Counted from the first letter of the stretch, positions 1 through 5,867 are shown. The stretch is DNA of 11,423 nt from an uncultured Flavobacteriales bacterium (GCA_903899795.1 CAIUKX010000259.1:1-11423), one strand, 5' to 3'. Translations and numbers: made by a program. The notes: generated by a model not told the origin, from the letters alone.

Positions 1-2
1 GT

Positions 3-128
3 GCGCAATTGCAGGAAGAAAAACTAATAACATATAATTGTGAAGTTATATCCCTCGATGAATGTGTATTTATCGAGGGTTCTATTTACTATATCTCAAA
101 GAACTATACCGCAAATAATCCACAATAG
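3..128 (+). CDS. Partial open frame in the IS-like end, possible transposase C-terminus
   Basis: An open frame without a start enters from the left edge and ends at TAG (126-128), 12 bases before the proposed element boundary at 140. The 41 visible residues read like genuine protein (QLQEEKLITYNCE, then VISLDECVFIEGSIYYISKN), and the end ...YTANNPQ is encoded inside the 60-bp inverted repeat. A transposase gene ending a few bases inside the terminus of its element would fit this geometry, but I do not recognise any transposase family signature here. It could also be a chance open frame in AT-rich DNA. Confidence 0.3.
   Translation, partial: AQLQEEKLITYNCEVISLDECVFIEGSIYYISKNYTANNPQ
52..79. 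terminator. 8-bp hairpin inside the IS-like end
   Basis: CCCTCGAT (52-59) pairs perfectly with ATCGAGGG (72-79) around a 12-base loop. A T-rich run (TTCTATTT) follows on the plus strand, so it could be a weak terminator, but it lies within the partial open frame at 3-128. It may instead be a structural element of the mobile-element end. The function is inferred; only the stem is visible. Confidence 0.35.
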
Positions 129-140
129 GGATAGGTGCGT
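81..140 (+). repeat. 60-bp perfect inverted repeat, left copy
   Basis: These 60 bases are the exact reverse complement of 11364-11423. Identity ends sharply at 140/141 on the inner side. On the outer side the comparison cannot go further because the window stops. It contains the stop codon and last 14 codons of the truncated NHL gene (minus strand) and the end of the partial plus-strand frame. Confidence 0.95.
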
Positions 141-1157
141 AGAATTATTATCCACACTAATTCCACACCTGCCAGCAATATTGGCATAAGTGGCCAATCC
201 ACCATCACCACTGTACCCCAAAGTTCCGTTACCGGCACAAGTATTAATTATACCTTCGTTATTGATATACCTAATACGATCATTTAATCCATCCTGAAAA
301 TAAACATTTCCAGTTGAATCAACTGCAACATCTTGAGGCTGAAATAAAAGTGCTGAGGTGGCAGGTCCGCCATCACCTGCATAACCGGGTGAACCAAAAT
401 TATTACCAGCAATGGTGGTTATTATTCCAACTGAATTAACTTTTCGAATTTTATTGTTATTCATATCCGAGATATAAATATTTCCATGAAAATCTACTGC
501 AACCCAGTTTGGAAAATTAAGTTGAGCATGAATTGCGGGGGCCCCATCACCAGAATCCCCATAATATCCGTTACCTGCAACTGTAGTAATAATTCCTTCT
601 GTACTTACTTTACGAATTACATAATTATCAAAATCAGCAATGAAGATATTACCTGCTTTATCAGCTGCTATTCCGTTACCATTACCAAAAGTTGCCTCTG
701 TTGCATTTCCACCATCTCCTGTATATCCATGGAAACCATTGCCAGCGATAGTAGTAATTATTCCTGAAGTATTTATTTTTCTAATTCTGCCATTTCCATA
801 ATCCAGAAAATAGATATTTCCCGAAGAATCTAATGTAATACTTTGAGGTAAACTAAGTGCTGCAGAAATTGCTTGACCACCGTCTCCAGAAAATCCATTT
901 GTTCCATTACCTGCTATGGTTGTAATTATTCCAGATCCATTAACTTTTCGAATTCTATTATTATTTCTATCTACTAAATAAACATTACCTACTTTGTCAG
1001 CTGCAACATCAGTTGGGGTATCAATTTGTGCATTAATCGCTAAACCATTGTCTCCTGAGAATCCGGCATTTCCATTCCCAACTATGGTATTGATATATTG
1101 TGAGTACATCTGAAAAGTGGCTGTGATAAAAGTGGAAAGTAAAATTATTTTGTTCAT
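96..1157 (-). CDS. Secreted NHL-repeat beta-propeller protein, C-terminally truncated
   Basis: Residues 1-20 form a signal peptide (MNKIILLSTFITATFQMYSQ), so the product is exported. The rest is a regular repeat. The signature G-N-G/N-x(4-6)-S/T/A-G-D-G/N-G/A recurs at residues 27, 83, 139, 195, 251 and 309 (period 56, last one 58), each followed by an NHL strand of the type VAVDxxGNVYxxDxxNxRIRK and then GIITTIAGN. NHL blades form beta-propellers used for binding, and such proteins in this phylum are usually secreted. The last visible blade breaks off at GISVDN. Residues 340-353 (THLSLLWIICGIVL) are encoded entirely by the 60-bp inverted repeat and resemble no NHL blade. The remaining blades and any C-terminal sorting domain are therefore missing, and the gene is probably interrupted by an IS. 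The start at 1157 is set by the signal peptide. Confidence 0.85.
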   Translation of the reverse strand: MNKIILLSTFITATFQMYSQYINTIVGNGNAGFSGDNGLAINAQIDTPTDVAADKVGNVYLVDRNNNRIRKVNGSGIITTIAGNGTNGFSGDGGQAISAALSLPQSITLDSSGNIYFLDYGNGRIRKINTSGIITTIAGNGFHGYTGDGGNATEATFGNGNGIAADKAGNIFIADFDNYVIRKVSTEGIITTVAGNGYYGDSGDGAPAIHAQLNFPNWVAVDFHGNIYISDMNNNKIRKVNSVGIITTIAGNNFGSPGYAGDGGPATSALLFQPQDVAVDSTGNVYFQDGLNDRIRYINNEGIINTCAGNGTLGYSGDGGLATYANIAGRCGISVDNNSTHLSLLWIICGIVL

Positions 1158-1319
1158 AAGTGTATTTTGTTGATCTAATACAAGAACGTGTAATGACTGG
1201 AAATGGTTGGGGAATTCGAAACGATACTATTTTAGAATTTGAAATATTCTTTTTTTAATTCCAACAAAAAAATTATTTTTAGTCCGCCATTTTGCACGTA
1301 ATAATTAAAAAAGAAAACC
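1158..1319. other. Divergent intergenic region between NHL gene and SRPBCC gene
   Basis: This is 162 bases of AT-rich DNA between two divergently transcribed genes, so it should carry both promoters. I see no perfect TAnnTTTG element on either strand. The nearest candidate on the plus strand is CCATTTTG just before the SRPBCC leader. No hairpin or repeat stands out. Confidence 0.4.
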
Positions 1320-1850
1320 ATGTTTCAAATTATTTTAGTCGTAATCGCTTCCATCATCGGACTGTTTTTATTAGCAGGACTAATCATGAAGAAAACATTT
1401 GTCATTACTTCTCAAACCACTATCAACCGTTCGAAAGACGAGGTATTTAACTACATCAAGCTGATCAAAAATCAGGAATACTATAGCAAGTGGGTAATGG
1501 CTGATCCGAACTTGGATTTAACCTATACGGGTACAGACGGAACAGCAGGTTTTACAGCAGCTTGGAAAAGCGAGCTCAAAAATGTCGGGGTGGGTGAACA
1601 AGAAATCAAAAAAATTACTGAAGGAGAAGGCTACGAAGCTGAAATCCGTTTTGAAAAACCATTCAAAGGTGTAAGTCATGCCAAAACGATAGCCGAATCT
1701 ATTTCAGATAACCAGACAAAATTCACCACGATATTTACGAGCCGATCTAAATTTCCATTGAACGTAATGACCTCAATCATATGTAAAATGGTTCAGCGCA
1801 ATATGGACGAAAATTCTGGGAATCTGAAACGGGTTTTGGAGCAACAGTAA
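1320..1850 (+). CDS. SRPBCC-fold protein with N-terminal membrane anchor
   Basis: The 176-residue product begins with a hydrophobic helix (about residues 3-23, FQIILVVIASIIGLFLLAGL) followed by a lysine pair, which suggests an anchor to the cytoplasmic membrane. Residues 27-175 match the polyketide cyclase/SRPBCC pattern: a first strand FVITSQTTINRSKDEVFNYI, a central W-K-S-E segment after GTAGFTAAW, and the closing long helix VMTSIICKMVQRNMDENSGNLKRVL. This fold makes a hydrophobic ligand-binding pocket, but the ligand cannot be read from sequence. It is the first gene of a closely spaced plus-strand run (RDD gene 53 bases downstream). The start is the ATG directly before the hydrophobic helix. 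Family assignment is fairly firm; role is unknown. Confidence 0.8.
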   Translation: MFQIILVVIASIIGLFLLAGLIMKKTFVITSQTTINRSKDEVFNYIKLIKNQEYYSKWVMADPNLDLTYTGTDGTAGFTAAWKSELKNVGVGEQEIKKITEGEGYEAEIRFEKPFKGVSHAKTIAESISDNQTKFTTIFTSRSKFPLNVMTSIICKMVQRNMDENSGNLKRVLEQQ

Positions 1851-1903
1851 TTTTCAATTGAATTAATTCAAAATCAAACAATCAAAATTCAAAATCAATC
1901 TAC

Positions 1904-2371
1904 ATGTCAACATACCACTACCCTGCCATTACTGAACGCGTTCGCGCAATGTATACCGATTTCTTTGTATTCGGAATCCTTTTGACCGTCTCTACTTCAT
2001 ACCTGTCTTCGGTTCCGGAAGAACAGTATCACCTGACGCTATCTATTTTTCTGGCCATTCTTGTTCTTTATGAACCTTTATTCACCAGTATTTTCGGAGG
2101 TACCATCGGACATTTAACCAATGGAATCCGGGTTCGAAGCGAAAAGAATGAAGATAAAAATCTAATTTTTCCATTGGCAGTCGTTCGTTTCATTTTCAAA
2201 ATCACACTTGGATGGATTTCCTTACTCTCAACAGGAAGCAATGAGAAAAACAAAACCTTCCACGACATTATAGCACAATCGGTAGTGATTTTCAAAGAAA
2301 AAAAGAAAGATTCAAAAGACCTTGTTCAAAAAGAAAAATCAGATGAAACGTATGGAATAATTGACAATTGA
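1904..2371 (+). CDS. RDD family membrane protein
   Basis: The 155-residue product has the RDD layout. An opening R-x4-D motif (R14, D19) leads into a first membrane segment (about 18-36), then a second (about 45-66). The loop FGGTIGHLTNGIRV (64-77) is the usual G-x-T-x-G-x(4)-G-I-R-V connector. A third hydrophobic segment (about 89-108) is followed by the terminal NKTFHDIIAQSVVIF (116-130) with the second conserved aspartate D121. A lysine-rich cytoplasmic tail ends the protein. RDD proteins are small inner-membrane proteins, some implicated in ion exchange; nothing here shows a substrate. It lies 53 bases after the SRPBCC gene and 16 bases before the next gene's likely start, so the three are probably co-transcribed. 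Confidence 0.85.
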   Translation: MSTYHYPAITERVRAMYTDFFVFGILLTVSTSYLSSVPEEQYHLTLSIFLAILVLYEPLFTSIFGGTIGHLTNGIRVRSEKNEDKNLIFPLAVVRFIFKITLGWISLLSTGSNEKNKTFHDIIAQSVVIFKEKKKDSKDLVQKEKSDETYGIIDN

Positions 2372-2387
2372 GCATCTTCCAACAAAC

Positions 2388-3134
2388 ATGCGCATGAAAA
2401 AGCCCTCAGTACAACTCTCAATTCAACAGCCTTGTGCTGAAAACTGGAACGAAATGACACCTGTTGACCAAGGGAAATTCTGTCAGCTTTGTTCCAAGCA
2501 AGTCATTGATTTCACTCAATTATCAGACGAACAACTCCTTCGGGTTATAGAAAACAATGGCGAGAAATTATGTGGCCGTTTCAAATCCAATCAACTCAAT
2601 CGTCCCATTGTTCCTATCAATTATAAGCAGAACAATTATTCTTTCCCTAAAATTTTTAGCAGTTTATTGGTTTTAACGAACTTGCATGTATTTAAGGCGA
2701 GCGGACAACAAACAAATAAAAGCTCTCTAATTCATTTAAGCGATGCAAAAAACAGCTCAGTAAAACCAGAAACGAAACTTCAACTTGCCGACTCATCAGA
2801 TTATACCATAGAAGGTATCGTTACGGAAAAAGAATCTGGTGAAATTGTATACTATGCAAAGATTGTATTGAAAGGAAGTAAAATTGGGACATATTCAGAT
2901 TTAGATGGAAAATTCAAACTCACAATTCCAAAGACACAAATCAACGACACAATGGAATTTCTAGTTTCTAGTTTTGATTATTCAGACACCATTAATCTTA
3001 AAATATCAAAGGAACAATTACCCCTAGCTAATCTGCAAATTAAATTCAATTCCTTTCGGAGTGATGGAATAACGATGGGAATAATCGTAGTTGAAAAAAG
3101 AAAATGGTGGCAGTTTCGAAGAAGGAGAAACTAA
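2388..3134 (+). CDS. Cys-module membrane protein with carboxypeptidase-regulatory-like domain
   Basis: From ATG 2388 the product is 248 residues. Residues 7-65 carry a cysteine module, QQPCAENWNEMTP...FCQLCSKQVIDFTQLSDEQ...LCGRF, with cysteines at 16, 32, 35 and 62 (C-x15-C-x2-C-x26-C), which could bind a metal. A hydrophobic stretch (about 85-103, FPKIFSSLLVLTNLHVFKA) ending in SGQQ looks like an internal membrane segment. Residues 139-181 (TIEGIVTEKESGE...KIVLKGSKIGTYSDLDGKFKL) form a carboxypeptidase-regulatory-like beta-sandwich, presumably periplasmic. The tail ends KRKWWQFRRRRN. An in-frame TTG at 2361 would overlap the RDD gene by 11 bases. I prefer the ATG at 2388 (or 2394). The same cysteine module recurs at 5113. 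Function unknown. Confidence 0.8.
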   Translation: MRMKKPSVQLSIQQPCAENWNEMTPVDQGKFCQLCSKQVIDFTQLSDEQLLRVIENNGEKLCGRFKSNQLNRPIVPINYKQNNYSFPKIFSSLLVLTNLHVFKASGQQTNKSSLIHLSDAKNSSVKPETKLQLADSSDYTIEGIVTEKESGEIVYYAKIVLKGSKIGTYSDLDGKFKLTIPKTQINDTMEFLVSSFDYSDTINLKISKEQLPLANLQIKFNSFRSDGITMGIIVVEKRKWWQFRRRRN

Positions 3135-3509
3135 TTCCAATCTTTCACTTATTGCGCATTAAAAATGCACACATATTACAGTTTTAGCAAAAAAATACAG
3201 TAATAAAGTATATGGGAACTGTATGGATAGTGTATAGGAACTGTATAGCTAATGTATGAAGAGTGTATGAAAACCATAAACGAGCACAATAACTGCACAG
3301 ATCAATACACGAAAAAATAAAATTGTCCCACTTAAAGTATTTGTTTCAAAAAAGATTAACACTAAATTTATCGCTTTGAGAAATACACACCTTCCCCGCT
3401 CTAAATTCTGTGAGTGAGGTCTGCGAAGCTGTGGATTAAGTCTTGAAATTCTGAAGTAAAATAATAATGCAATAGCAAACAAAACAGTAAAACAACATGA
3501 CAAAAGAAC
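3135..3509. other. Non-coding region with tandem repeats and decayed DNA
   Basis: No convincing gene lies in these ~375 bases. Directly after the upstream stop is an imperfect hairpin (3153-3159 with 3165-3171, one mismatch) that could be a weak terminator. The 11-bp tandem units sit at 3211-3276. The remainder up to the thiolase fragment has no similarity to thiolase that I can read in any frame, so the missing body of that gene was deleted rather than merely frameshifted. An open minus-strand frame at 3249-3503 has low-complexity, arbitrary-looking composition and I do not call it. Confidence 0.5.
3211..3276 (+). repeat. Six imperfect 11-bp tandem units
   Basis: Six consecutive 11-mers start with TAT: TATGGGAACTG, TATGGATAGTG, TATAGGAACTG, TATAGCTAATG, TATGAAGAGTG and the degenerate TATGAAAACCA. 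Units 1 and 3 differ by one base, so a 22-bp higher-order period is also visible. An 11-base period is about one helical turn and places the TAT steps on one DNA face. The block is not translatable as a long repeat because stops occur. Confidence 0.75.
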
Positions 3510-3690
3510 TTACATTAAATACATCCATTACAACCGAAGAAATCACATTCGGATTCAGTCGAACAGATTCATACGTTTCCCTGATTGCTATTGCCCCCAA
3601 ATCAACAGCTGTTTTTTCAGATAAACTTCCTAAAAAACCACCGATTGATGTTCTTTTTGCTGCAACTATAAATAGTTCCTTCATCTTCAT
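3510..3690 (-). pseudogene. Thiolase (acetyl-CoA acetyltransferase) N-terminal fragment
   Basis: About 60 codons from the ATG at 3690 read as the start of a thiolase: KELFIVAAKRTSIGGFLGSL, then SEKTAVDLGAIAIRETYESV, LNPNVISSVVM. This corresponds to the family pattern (V/I)V(S/A)A.RTPIG.F.GSL...LGA.AI......(V/I)..V(I/V)MGNV. After VVM the expected GNV appears as DV, and similarity ends a few codons later at about 3510. The catalytic cysteine, GHP and C-terminal CxG regions of a ~390-residue thiolase are all absent. The open frame runs on to 3436 with unrelated hydrophobic residues. It lies just downstream of the TetR gene on the same strand with an operator-like palindrome before its ATG, so it was probably once regulated by that protein. 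It cannot encode an active enzyme. Confidence 0.8.
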
Positions 3691-3699
3691 TTTATTTAA

Positions 3700-3713
3700 A
3701 TACCGATTGGTAT
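3700..3713. promoter_or_regulatory. Operator-like palindrome upstream of thiolase fragment
   Basis: ATACCGATTGGTAT has perfect 5-base arms (ATACC/GGTAT) and differs by one base from the fully palindromic site at 4358-4371. It lies nine bases upstream of the thiolase fragment's ATG (minus strand). Binding by the adjacent TetR protein is inferred from shared sequence and position. Confidence 0.65.
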
Positions 3714-3731
3714 ATTTTATACTAAATTTTT

Positions 3732-4337
3732 TTAAGCCTTACATTCTAGTATCATTTTTTCCAGAAAATCCATAGAAGTATTGAGGTAGATCATGTCATC
3801 CGTTAATTTAGCTTGTACAACACCACCTTGAATAATTGAAATAAAAACAGTTACCAAAGCGGAAACATTCAAATCCGGCTTTAACTCACCCGAATCGATC
3901 CCTGTTTTCAAATGACGCTCCAGCGATTCTCTCCAAAATTGTAGTGCATTTGCTGCTTTAGCTTTCAATACCGGATGAGTATCATCGGCTTCGATTGAAG
4001 TATTGATGATCGGACAACCATTTTTCAAAAAAGGGATATTCAAAAAATTACGATAGGTCTCAGGATAAACCATCAACTTATCAATGACAGACGTTCGCAA
4101 TTTGATCCTTTCTTTGTAATACGAAATCACACATTGAAAATTGTAATCAAAAACTTCAAGGGCAACTTCATCTTTATTCTCAAAATTACCATAGATACTT
4201 CCTTTCGTCAAACCCGTAGCATCCATAATATCATTAAGAGACGTTCCCACATAGCCTTTCGCATTAAAGATGGAAGCTGTCTTTTCGATAATAAATTGCT
4301 TGGTTCGTTCCGCTTTCGACTGCATTTTTTGATTCAT
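3732..4337 (-). CDS. TetR/AcrR family transcriptional regulator
   Basis: The 201-residue product has a classic TetR N-terminus. Residues 11-27 (RTKQFIIEKTASIFNAK) form helix 1, followed by GYVGTSLNDIMDATGLTKGSIYGNFENKDEVALEVF (28-63), where T43-x-G-S-I-Y-x-x-F is the DNA-recognition helix region. The C-terminal half is the helical ligand and dimer domain; its ligand is unknown. A perfect 16-bp palindrome lies upstream of the gene and a near copy follows it before a thiolase remnant, suggesting autoregulation plus control of an acyl-CoA (possibly fatty-acid) gene. A TATCTTTG element ends only six bases before the first ATG, so translation may be leaderless or may begin at the second ATG (4325, MQSKAERTK). 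The downstream target operon appears mostly deleted. Confidence 0.9.
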   Translation of the reverse strand: MNQKMQSKAERTKQFIIEKTASIFNAKGYVGTSLNDIMDATGLTKGSIYGNFENKDEVALEVFDYNFQCVISYYKERIKLRTSVIDKLMVYPETYRNFLNIPFLKNGCPIINTSIEADDTHPVLKAKAANALQFWRESLERHLKTGIDSGELKPDLNVSALVTVFISIIQGGVVQAKLTDDMIYLNTSMDFLEKMILECKA

Positions 4338-4343
4338 TTGTCA

Positions 4344-4351
4344 CAAAGATA
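4344..4351 (-). promoter_or_regulatory. TAnnTTTG-type -7 element for the TetR gene
   Basis: On the minus strand TATCTTTG matches the Bacteroidota -7 consensus exactly, five bases downstream of the palindromic operator and six bases before the ATG at 4337. I see no good -33 TTG at the expected distance. The operator would block RNA polymerase access. Confidence 0.45.
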
Positions 4352-4356
4352 TTAAA

Positions 4357-4372
4357 AATACCGATCGGTATT
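4357..4372. promoter_or_regulatory. Perfect 16-bp palindromic operator, TetR/CDP-alcohol transferase intergenic
   Basis: AATACCGATCGGTATT is a perfect palindrome located 19 bases upstream of the TetR ATG and 48 bases upstream of the divergent gene at 4421. A near copy lies before the thiolase fragment. Such sites are typical of TetR autoregulation; the position leaves open whether the divergent gene is also controlled. Confidence 0.75.
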
Positions 4373-4420
4373 AAAAATAATTTATATTTTCTTATACTTG
4401 ATAAAAAAATAAAGAAAAGC

Positions 4421-5023
4421 ATGACCAAAATCCCTATCCTCTTAATTCTTTCCAGATTACTCATCGGACTATTCATGATCTACTTTAGTTCCATCCAAAT
4501 CGAAAACTATAAGATAATCGCCATCGTACTTTTGACGATAGGATTATTAACCGATATTTTCGATGGTATCATAGCCCGGCGCTTGAATGTTTCTAACGAA
4601 CGACTAAGACGATTGGATTCTTCCATAGATTTACTATTCTTTGTTTCGGTAGCCATTGCAACCTATCTTCAATGTCCCGATTTCTTTCGATCCAACTCCC
4701 AAAAATTGATCATTCTATTTGGCTTTGAGTCGTTGACCTATATCGTTTCCTACCTGAAATTTCGAAAAGAAGTCGCCACACATTCCATTGGAGCAAAAAT
4801 CTGGACACTCATTCTATTTTCAGCTTTGATACAAATCATGTGGCAATGTCAATCGGCTTTTCTATTCAACCTTTGCTTTTGGGGAGGAATACTCACGCGA
4901 ATCGAAATCATAGCTATTTTACTTATCCTGAAAAAATGGACGAATGATGTCCCAACATTTTTACATGCACTGAAACTAAGAAACGGCAAAGAAATTAAGC
5001 GGAATAAGTTGTTTAATGGTTAA
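4421..5023 (+). CDS. CDP-alcohol phosphatidyltransferase family membrane protein
   Basis: The family transfers a phospho-alcohol between CDP-linked and free alcohols in phospholipid synthesis in the inner membrane. The signature D-x2-D-G-x2-A-R-x8-G-x3-D-x3-D is present at residues 45-70 (TDIFDGIIARRLNVSNERLR then RLDSSID) with D45, D48, G49, A52, R53, D66 and D70, the metal- and CDP-binding residues. The usual second glycine is leucine (L62). Further membrane segments lie at about 5-22, 30-48, 71-85, 95-112, 128-142 and 150-172, and length (200) is normal. The alcohol acceptor cannot be told from sequence; a PgsA-like or CDP-diacylglycerol-dependent enzyme is possible. It is divergent from the TetR gene, sharing an 83-base region with the operator. 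The start is the only ATG before the first membrane helix. Confidence 0.8.
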   Translation: MTKIPILLILSRLLIGLFMIYFSSIQIENYKIIAIVLLTIGLLTDIFDGIIARRLNVSNERLRRLDSSIDLLFFVSVAIATYLQCPDFFRSNSQKLIILFGFESLTYIVSYLKFRKEVATHSIGAKIWTLILFSALIQIMWQCQSAFLFNLCFWGGILTRIEIIAILLILKKWTNDVPTFLHALKLRNGKEIKRNKLFNG

Positions 5024-5112
5024 ATCAGAAAACTATTGCTTATAATAAATCGATAAAAACACCGTTAAGATTCTAAAACAATCTTATTAAATCTGCCCCA
5101 CTTCGTATTGTG

Positions 5113-5496
5113 ATGAAAAATCCTTGTCAGGAAAACTGGGAAGGAATGACACCTTCCGAATCGGGACGACATTGCGATAAATGTAAAACAGAAGTGATCG
5201 ATTTCACACAACTTACAAATTCTGAAATCATTCATTACTTTAAGTCTAGCAAGCAACGTGAAGGTTGTGGTAGATTTCTGAAAAGTCAAATCGATACCAT
5301 CCAAATTCCTGTTGATGAAGAAATTTTCTTTCAGCATTCCAATTATTTTCAGAAATTCCTTTTCGTTTTTCTTCTTTGTTTCGGACCTGAAATTTTCAAT
5401 ATTGAGTTTGTTTTTGGACAGGAATTAGACAGTAATACAATTAATATTGAACAAACAGCCGACACAACATCCGTATCAGCTTCCAACGATACTTAA
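5113..5496 (+). CDS. Cys-module membrane protein, N-terminal part of a frameshifted gene
   Basis: From ATG 5113 (a GTG at 5110 directly precedes it) 127 residues are encoded. Residues 4-55 repeat the cysteine module of the gene at 2388: NPCQENWEGMTPSESGRHCD, then KCKTEVIDFTQLTNSE and EGCGRF, with C5, C21, C24 and C52. Spacing is identical except for one extra residue before the last cysteine. A hydrophobic segment (about 78-104) ends in FGQE, as in the paralogue. The frame stops at TAA 5494-5496 just after ASNDT. A -1 shift at 5493 continues as LKILVDSTKLVVNPYLDS to 5867, giving a total of about 252 residues, close to the 248 of the paralogue. Either the gene is broken, or the assembly dropped one base in the TTAAAAA run. 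Function unknown. Confidence 0.7.
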   Translation: MKNPCQENWEGMTPSESGRHCDKCKTEVIDFTQLTNSEIIHYFKSSKQREGCGRFLKSQIDTIQIPVDEEIFFQHSNYFQKFLFVFLLCFGPEIFNIEFVFGQELDSNTINIEQTADTTSVSASNDT

Positions 5497-5867
5497 AAAT
5501 TCTTGTCGATTCAACAAAATTAGTGGTTAATCCATATTTAGATTCTCTTTTTCATATTGAAATCCCTCCCTTTGTCCTTAGTAAAATCGAATTTATACAA
5601 CGGGAAACAATAGTTTGTGGAGGTTTTGGTATGTATCCCCCTAATCAGCCAGTCAATCCTATTTTATTATTACTTGAAGAACCTGAATTAGTCATTGGAG
5701 AAACTTTAGAATATAAAGAGAACACTGATAAAGGAAATACTGTCGCTCAAAACAGCAAGTTCCATCCAACACCAAACAAGAAAAAAGAAAAAAAAGAGAA
5801 TCCTCCGCTAAATACTATTCTTAATGAAGAAATGGAAATCAAGAAGCGAAAAAATAAATTAACTTAG
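5493..5867 (+). pseudogene. C-terminal part of the frameshifted Cys-module protein
   Basis: This frame has no ATG near its beginning. The first usable start would be GTG 5523 (VVNPYLDSLFHIEIPP). Read from 5493, it continues the upstream protein smoothly (…ASNDT | LKILVDSTKLVVNPYLDS). It goes on through ETIVCGGFGMYPPNQPVNPI and an acidic stretch, and ends in a lysine-rich tail (KKKEKKENPPLNTILNEEME, IKKRKNKLT). No enzyme motif is visible. The periplasmic part is presumably beta-rich and proline-rich, as in other members with this N-terminal module. I treat it as the second half of one gene; as an independent 114-residue protein it would lack both a normal start and a recognisable domain. Confidence 0.55.

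Larger units (their letters stand above)
1..140. mobile_element. Probable end of an insertion sequence (partial, left window edge)
   Basis: The last 60 bases (81-140) recur perfectly in inverted orientation at the right edge of the window, and both copies lose similarity to their surroundings at the same base. At 140/141 the NHL-repeat reading frame of the neighbouring gene stops making sense exactly where the repeat begins, as expected if an element inserted there. Read inward from the junction, the element would begin ACGCACCTATCCCTATTGTG. It also holds an open frame running off the left edge (3-128) and a hairpin (52-79). I cannot assign it to an IS family, and no target-site duplication can be tested because the other element end lies outside the window. 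Confidence 0.45.

Noticed and set aside
486..767. 93-residue plus-strand open frame inside the NHL gene
   Set aside because: It is an antisense shadow of the regular NHL repeats with serine/cysteine-rich low-complexity translation.
1867..1898. Two copies of TTCAAAATCAA spaced 21 bases apart before the RDD gene
   Set aside because: Short A/T-rich repeats like this are expected by chance in such leaders; no palindromic or operator character.
2361..2387. TTG start at 2361 for the Cys-module protein
   Set aside because: It would overlap the RDD gene, uses a rare start, and the residues before the ATG at 2388 do not resemble the paralogue's start.
3211..3276. CRISPR array
   Set aside because: Units are only 11 bp, directly adjacent without spacers, and imperfect; no cas genes are present.
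3370..3440. Stretch resembling a dispersed CTCACTCACAGAATTTAGAG-type intergenic repeat (minus strand)
   Set aside because: The similarity to known Bacteroidota intergenic repeats is vague and cannot be confirmed from one copy.
3249..3503. 84-residue open frame on the minus strand in the repeat-bearing gap
   Set aside because: It runs through the 11-bp tandem units, has arbitrary composition and no recognisable domain, and lies in DNA that looks like a deletion scar.
3497..3775. 92-residue plus-strand open frame
   Set aside because: It is antisense to the thiolase fragment, whose minus-strand protein is clearly recognisable.
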